Source: DATEPR01 sp036503065 (lineage in GTDB: Bacteria; Actinomycetota; Actinomycetes; Mycobacteriales; Pseudonocardiaceae). Taken from it: DNA of 8,632 bases. The notes under the pieces are model-generated. The model did no database searches. It was not told where the DNA came from and worked only from the letters and a program-made list of their open reading frames with translations. Below are positions 6,648-8,632 of the stretch, piece by piece. Position 1 is the first letter of the stretch, and each line of letters starts with the position of its first letter. The stretch lies in NCBI GenBank assembly GCA_036503065.1, contig DASXXM010000617.1:1-8632 (forward strand). The letters run 5' to 3'. The translations under genes were made by a program, and so were the position numbers.

Positions 6648-6730
6648 TGGGCGAGGGGGGAGTTGAACCCCCACGTCCTTTCGGACACACGGACCTGAAC
6701 CGTGCGCGTCTGCCATTCCGCCACTCGCCC
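6648..6730 (-). tRNA. tRNA-Leu (anticodon CAG)
   Basis: An 83-nt class II tRNA reading the leucine codon CUG. The acceptor stem GGGCGAG pairs with CTCGCCC, followed by discriminator A (complement of 6648). The anticodon stem CACGG/CCGTG encloses the loop TTCAGGT, giving anticodon CAG. The variable arm is long (TGTCC-GAAA-GGACG), as needed for leucine tRNAs, and the T arm has the GGTTCAACTCC form. CCA is not encoded: the next bases are CCG, so the tail must be added after transcription. It is divergent from fhaA. In M. tuberculosis a leucine tRNA (leuT, as I recall) sits beside fhaA, so this neighbourhood looks conserved. Confidence 0.97.
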
Positions 6731-6745
6731 GAAGTGACGCGGCAG

Positions 6746-6776
6746 AGCGTAGCACGTGGTGACGGGCGGGTTTGAA
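6746..6776 (-). promoter_or_regulatory. Candidate promoter of tRNA-Leu
   Basis: On the minus strand a TACGCT (-10, 6746-6751) lies 15 nt before the tRNA 5' end. A TTCAAA (-35, 6771-6776) sits 19 nt further up. The spacing is slightly long, so only the -10 is moderately convincing. A short leader of about 9 nt would be removed by RNase P. Confidence 0.35.
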
Positions 6777-6801
6777 GTGACCCGTGTCGGGGTGGACGGG
6801 C

Positions 6802-6819
6802 ACCGATACGATCGGTATC
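6802..6819. promoter_or_regulatory. Nested inverted repeats over the likely fhaA -10 element
   Basis: ACCGAT-ACG-ATCGGT (6802-6816) and GATAC-GATCG-GTATC (6805-6819) are two overlapping perfect inverted repeats. They cover TACGAT (6807-6812), a plausible actinobacterial -10 box for fhaA. No good -35 is seen 16-18 nt upstream. A start near 6820 would give a leader of about 30 nt with the ribosome site AAGGGA (6835-6840). Confidence 0.4.
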
Positions 6820-6848
6820 AGGATCAGTCGCGAGAAGGGATGGCAGCC

Positions 6849-8030
6849 GTGGGCCTCGTGCAGCGCTTCGAGCGCCGTCTCGAAGGCATGGTCGGGAACA
6901 GCTTCGCGCGCGTGTTCGGTGGCAGCGTCGTGCCGCAGGAGGTGGCACAGGCGTTGCAGCGCGAAAGTGAGTCGAACGTCCGCGAGCTTGCTGGCGGACG
7001 GTTACTGGCCCCGAACAGCTACCAGGTGCTGTTGGGGCCTGCCGATCATGACCGTCTCGCAGGCGCTGAGCAGGACGAACAGCGGATCACGGCGCTGTTC
7101 GCGGACTGCGTGGCGGACTATCTCGCGGAGCACAGGTGGGAAACGTACGGTGACGTCGTAGTCTCCCTAGAGCGTTCCGACGCGCTGCACACCGGACAGT
7201 TCCGAACCCGCTCGTCCGTCGACCCCGACGTTCGCCGACGGTCAGCACCACCTCGCAACGCAGGAGACCGAGCAATGAGCAGCCAGCCCCCCGGTTACGG
7301 CCAGCAACCCGAAGGTGATCCCTACGGCCACCAAGGCTATGCGCAAGGCCAGTACGGCGCCGACCCCAACTACGGACAAGGCCAGTACGGCGGCGGCTAC
7401 GAACAGGGCTACGGCCAGCAGGGCCAGCAGCAGTACGGCGGCGACCCCAACTACGGGCAGCAGCAGGGCGGCCAGCAGTACGGCGGCGGCTACGAGCAGC
7501 AGCCGGGCTACGGCCAGCAGCAGTACGGCGGCGATCCCAACTACGGGCAGCAGCAGGGCGGCCAGCACTACGGCGGCGGCTACGAGCAGGGCGGCTACCC
7601 GCAGCAGGGTGGCTACGACCCCGGCTACGGCCAGCAACAAGGCGGCTACCCTCCGCAGGGCGGATACCCCCAGCAGGGTGGTTATCCGCAGGAGGCAGCG
7701 CAGGGTTATGCGCCGCCCGCCGTGCAGACGCCGCAGCGCCAGCTCGCCGCGAGCCTGCAGCTCGACGACGGTTCCAACCGGAACTACCAGCTCAAGCAGG
7801 GCGGCAACGTCGTCGGCCGGGGCCAGGACGCCGACTTCCGGCTGCCGGACACGGGCGTGTCGCGCCGGCACCTGGAAATCACCTGGGATTCGCAGAGTGC
7901 CATGCTCGCTGATCTCGGTTCGACAAACGGCACAACGGTGAACGGCCAGCCGGTGCAGACTTGGCAACTCGCGGACGGCGACGTGATCCGCATCGGTCAC
8001 TCGTCGCTGGTGTTCCGCAGCCAGGGCTGA
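6849..8030 (+). CDS. fhaA: FHA-domain protein FhaA
   Basis: A 393-residue phosphothreonine-binding scaffold. In mycobacteria FhaA is a PknB substrate that binds phosphorylated MviN/MurJ and tunes peptidoglycan synthesis at poles and septum. The N-terminal FhaA domain (1-128) includes LVQRFERRLEGMVG, ARVFGGSVVPQEV and LHTGQFR; Thr115 aligns with Thr116 of the M. tuberculosis protein, which I recall as a PknB phosphosite. Residues 145-296 are a Gln/Gly/Tyr/Pro linker with a 30-residue repeat. The C-terminal FHA domain (about 300-393) has GRG (323-325), SRRH (338-341) and GSTNGT (357-362), the phosphothreonine-binding residues. I chose the GTG at 6849 because AAGGGA lies 8 nt upstream. The in-frame ATG at 6840 overlaps that site, and the far upstream GTG at 6756 would place the promoter inside the gene. 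It is first in the fhaA-fhaB-pstP operon. Confidence 0.96.
   Translation: MGLVQRFERRLEGMVGNSFARVFGGSVVPQEVAQALQRESESNVRELAGGRLLAPNSYQVLLGPADHDRLAGAEQDEQRITALFADCVADYLAEHRWETYGDVVVSLERSDALHTGQFRTRSSVDPDVRRRSAPPRNAGDRAMSSQPPGYGQQPEGDPYGHQGYAQGQYGADPNYGQGQYGGGYEQGYGQQGQQQYGGDPNYGQQQGGQQYGGGYEQQPGYGQQQYGGDPNYGQQQGGQHYGGGYEQGGYPQQGGYDPGYGQQQGGYPPQGGYPQQGGYPQEAAQGYAPPAVQTPQRQLAASLQLDDGSNRNYQLKQGGNVVGRGQDADFRLPDTGVSRRHLEITWDSQSAMLADLGSTNGTTVNGQPVQTWQLADGDVIRIGHSSLVFRSQG
7262..7277 (+). promoter_or_regulatory. Internal ribosome binding site and ATG inside fhaA
   Basis: AGGAG (7262-7266) sits exactly 8 nt before the in-frame ATG at 7275 (Met143 of FhaA). Translation from here would give a 251-residue protein of low-complexity linker plus FHA domain, without the FhaA N-terminal domain. 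The codons that make the site (GCA GGA GAC CGA GCA) include several A-ending ones unusual for these high-G+C genes, suggesting the base sequence itself may be selected. Use of this start is not proven. Confidence 0.45.
7422..7589 (+). repeat. In-frame 90-bp period tandem repeat in the FhaA linker
   Basis: Two nearly identical 78-bp copies, 7422-7499 and 7512-7589, are joined by 12 bp, giving an exact 90-bp (30-codon) period. I see only two base differences: GAC to GAT in the middle, and CAG to CAC near the end (Gln to His). Each copy encodes GQQQYGGDPNYGQQQGG followed by a QxYGGGYEQ tail. A shorter, diverged copy (QYGADPNYGQGQYGGGYEQ) lies just before at about 7350-7407. The low divergence points to a recent duplication. 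Confidence 0.9.
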
Positions 8031-8051
8031 ACAGCCAACCTGGTTGACCGT

Positions 8052-8078
8052 CGGCCGTGCCCACCATGGGCACGGCCG
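8052..8078 (+). terminator. Strong hairpin between fhaA and fhaB (terminator or attenuator)
   Basis: GGCCGTGCCCA (8053-8063) pairs perfectly with TGGGCACGGCC (8067-8077) around a CCA loop, and C8052-G8078 extends the stem to 12 bp. It is followed by GGTTT. It begins 22 nt after the fhaA stop and ends 46 nt before the fhaB start. As all genes here run rightward, it would lower or separate expression of fhaB-pstP relative to fhaA. A small palindrome CAACC-T-GGTTG (8036-8046) precedes it. Confidence 0.65.
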
Positions 8079-8124
8079 GGTTTGCCGGGTCGACACGAGT
8101 CGGTGAGCGGAGCGGACACAACAG

Positions 8125-8583
8125 GTGCCAGTGCTGGTGTTGCAACTGACCAGAGCAGGGTTTCTCGCCCTGCTCTGGTTGTTCGTGCTGGCCGTGCTCC
8201 GGGTGGTCCGCTCGGATCTCTATGCCGCGTCCGGGCTGCGGGTCGCCGTGCCCGGATTCCGGCGTGGCCAGGGCAAGAAGAGTCGGGGCAAGGCGGCACG
8301 GCAGCTGGTGGTGACGCACGGCGCGCTGGCCGGTACCCGGATCTCGCTGGACGGCAGGCCGATCCTGATCGGCCGCGCCGACGACTCCACTTTGGTGCTC
8401 GACGACGACTACGCGTCGACCCGGCACGCGCGGGTGGCCCTCCGGGGCACCGACTGGTACGTGGAGGATCTAGGCTCCACCAACGGTACCTACCTTGACC
8501 GGGCGAAGGTCACGGCTCCCCTCCGAGTCCCGCTCGGTGTCCCGATCCGCATTGGCAAGACGGTGATCGAGCTGCGCTCATGA
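8125..8583 (+). CDS. fhaB: Membrane-anchored FHA-domain protein FhaB (FipA)
   Basis: A 152-residue protein matching the mycobacterial Rv0019c type. An N-terminal hydrophobic helix (about residues 11-28, AGFLALLWLFVLAVLRVV) anchors it in the membrane. A basic linker (about 45-59, with KKSRGK) follows, then a C-terminal FHA domain (61-152) with IGRADDSTLVL (82-92), STRH (98-101) and DLGSTNGTYLD (116-126). In mycobacteria it binds phosphorylated division or cell-wall partners such as FtsZ under PknA/PknB control. The GTG at 8125 gives VLQLTRAGFL at the same distance from the start as in the mycobacterial protein. Ribosome-site support is modest: GGAG lies 12 nt upstream, and a GTG at 8131 is possible. 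Its stop overlaps the pstP start, so the two are probably translationally coupled. Confidence 0.96.
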   Translation: MPVLVLQLTRAGFLALLWLFVLAVLRVVRSDLYAASGLRVAVPGFRRGQGKKSRGKAARQLVVTHGALAGTRISLDGRPILIGRADDSTLVLDDDYASTRHARVALRGTDWYVEDLGSTNGTYLDRAKVTAPLRVPLGVPIRIGKTVIELRS

Positions 8584-8632
8584 CCCTTGTTCTGAAGTAC
8601 GTGGCCAGAAGCGATCGCGGCCTGGTTCGGTC
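8580..8632 (+). CDS. pstP: PP2C-type Ser/Thr phosphatase PstP (N-terminus only)
   Basis: The first 17 complete codons read MTLVLKYVARSDRGLVR, matching the start of actinobacterial PstP, where SDRGLVR leads into the N-x-D metal-binding motif just beyond the window. PstP is the membrane PP2C phosphatase that reverses PknA/PknB phosphorylation. Its ATG (8580-8582) overlaps the fhaB stop in an ATGA, indicating one transcript and coupled translation. The identification rests on a short segment, but the gene order supports it strongly. Confidence 0.93.
   Translation, partial: MTLVLKYVARSDRGLVR

Noticed and set aside
5957..6648. tRNA-Leu 3' end as an attachment site with an integrated element to its left
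   Set aside because: I found no second copy of the tRNA 3' end, no integrase and no mobility gene in the window; the genes to the left look chromosomal.
6168..6698. 176-codon + strand open frame rich in Asn, Thr, Gln and Pro
   Set aside because: Its composition follows the A+C skew of the region. It lacks G/C-rich third positions and a ribosome site, and runs through the hairpin cluster into the tRNA.
7242..8096. 284-codon antisense frame opposite fhaA, Leu/Val/Ala-rich and membrane-like
   Set aside because: It is the mirror of the CAG/GGC/TAC-rich repeats of fhaA, whose frame is fixed by clear homology.

Overview
The window is high-G+C actinobacterial DNA with strong G/C bias at third codon positions, frequent GTG starts and no CCA encoded on the tRNA. 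The right end carries the start of the conserved actinobacterial cell-growth signalling locus, fhaA-fhaB-pstP, with a tRNA-Leu(CAG) gene divergent from fhaA as in mycobacteria. The proteins and the Gly/Tyr/Gln-rich middle of FhaA best fit a Pseudonocardiaceae-type organism (Amycolatopsis and relatives). That family-level placement is an inference from sequence memory, not a search.

Left part (1-5956), metabolic genes. A family 1 beta-glycosidase runs leftward off the window and is divergent from a TetR-type regulator across 126 bp that hold an operator-like inverted repeat. The TetR gene converges on a PLP-dependent alanine-racemase/D-threonine-aldolase-like gene so tightly that both stops lie in one CTAG. 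That PLP gene is divergent from a D-arabinono-1,4-lactone oxidase-family flavoenzyme. The flavoenzyme in turn converges on a leftward two-gene unit: an unrecognised 206-residue protein followed by an NAD(P)-binding SDR-like protein.

Middle (5957-6848). About 690 bp without a convincing gene separate the unknown gene from the tRNA. They contain a composite direct/inverted repeat near the unknown gene, a roughly 410-bp strongly A+C-rich stretch on the + strand, and a G/C-rich hairpin cluster downstream of the tRNA. The tRNA and fhaA then diverge from a short promoter region.

Right part (6849-8632). FhaA (N-terminal FhaA domain, 150-residue low-complexity linker, C-terminal FHA domain), FhaB (one membrane anchor plus FHA) and the first codons of the PP2C phosphatase PstP form a rightward operon. 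A strong hairpin lies between fhaA and fhaB, and fhaB overlaps pstP by four bases (ATGA). In mycobacteria these genes continue into rodA, pbpA, pknA and pknB, coupling Ser/Thr phosphorylation to peptidoglycan synthesis and division. The most notable observation is an internal ATG in fhaA with an ideal Shine-Dalgarno, exactly at the start of the low-complexity region. It could give a second, shorter product with a FUS-like linker and the FHA domain only.
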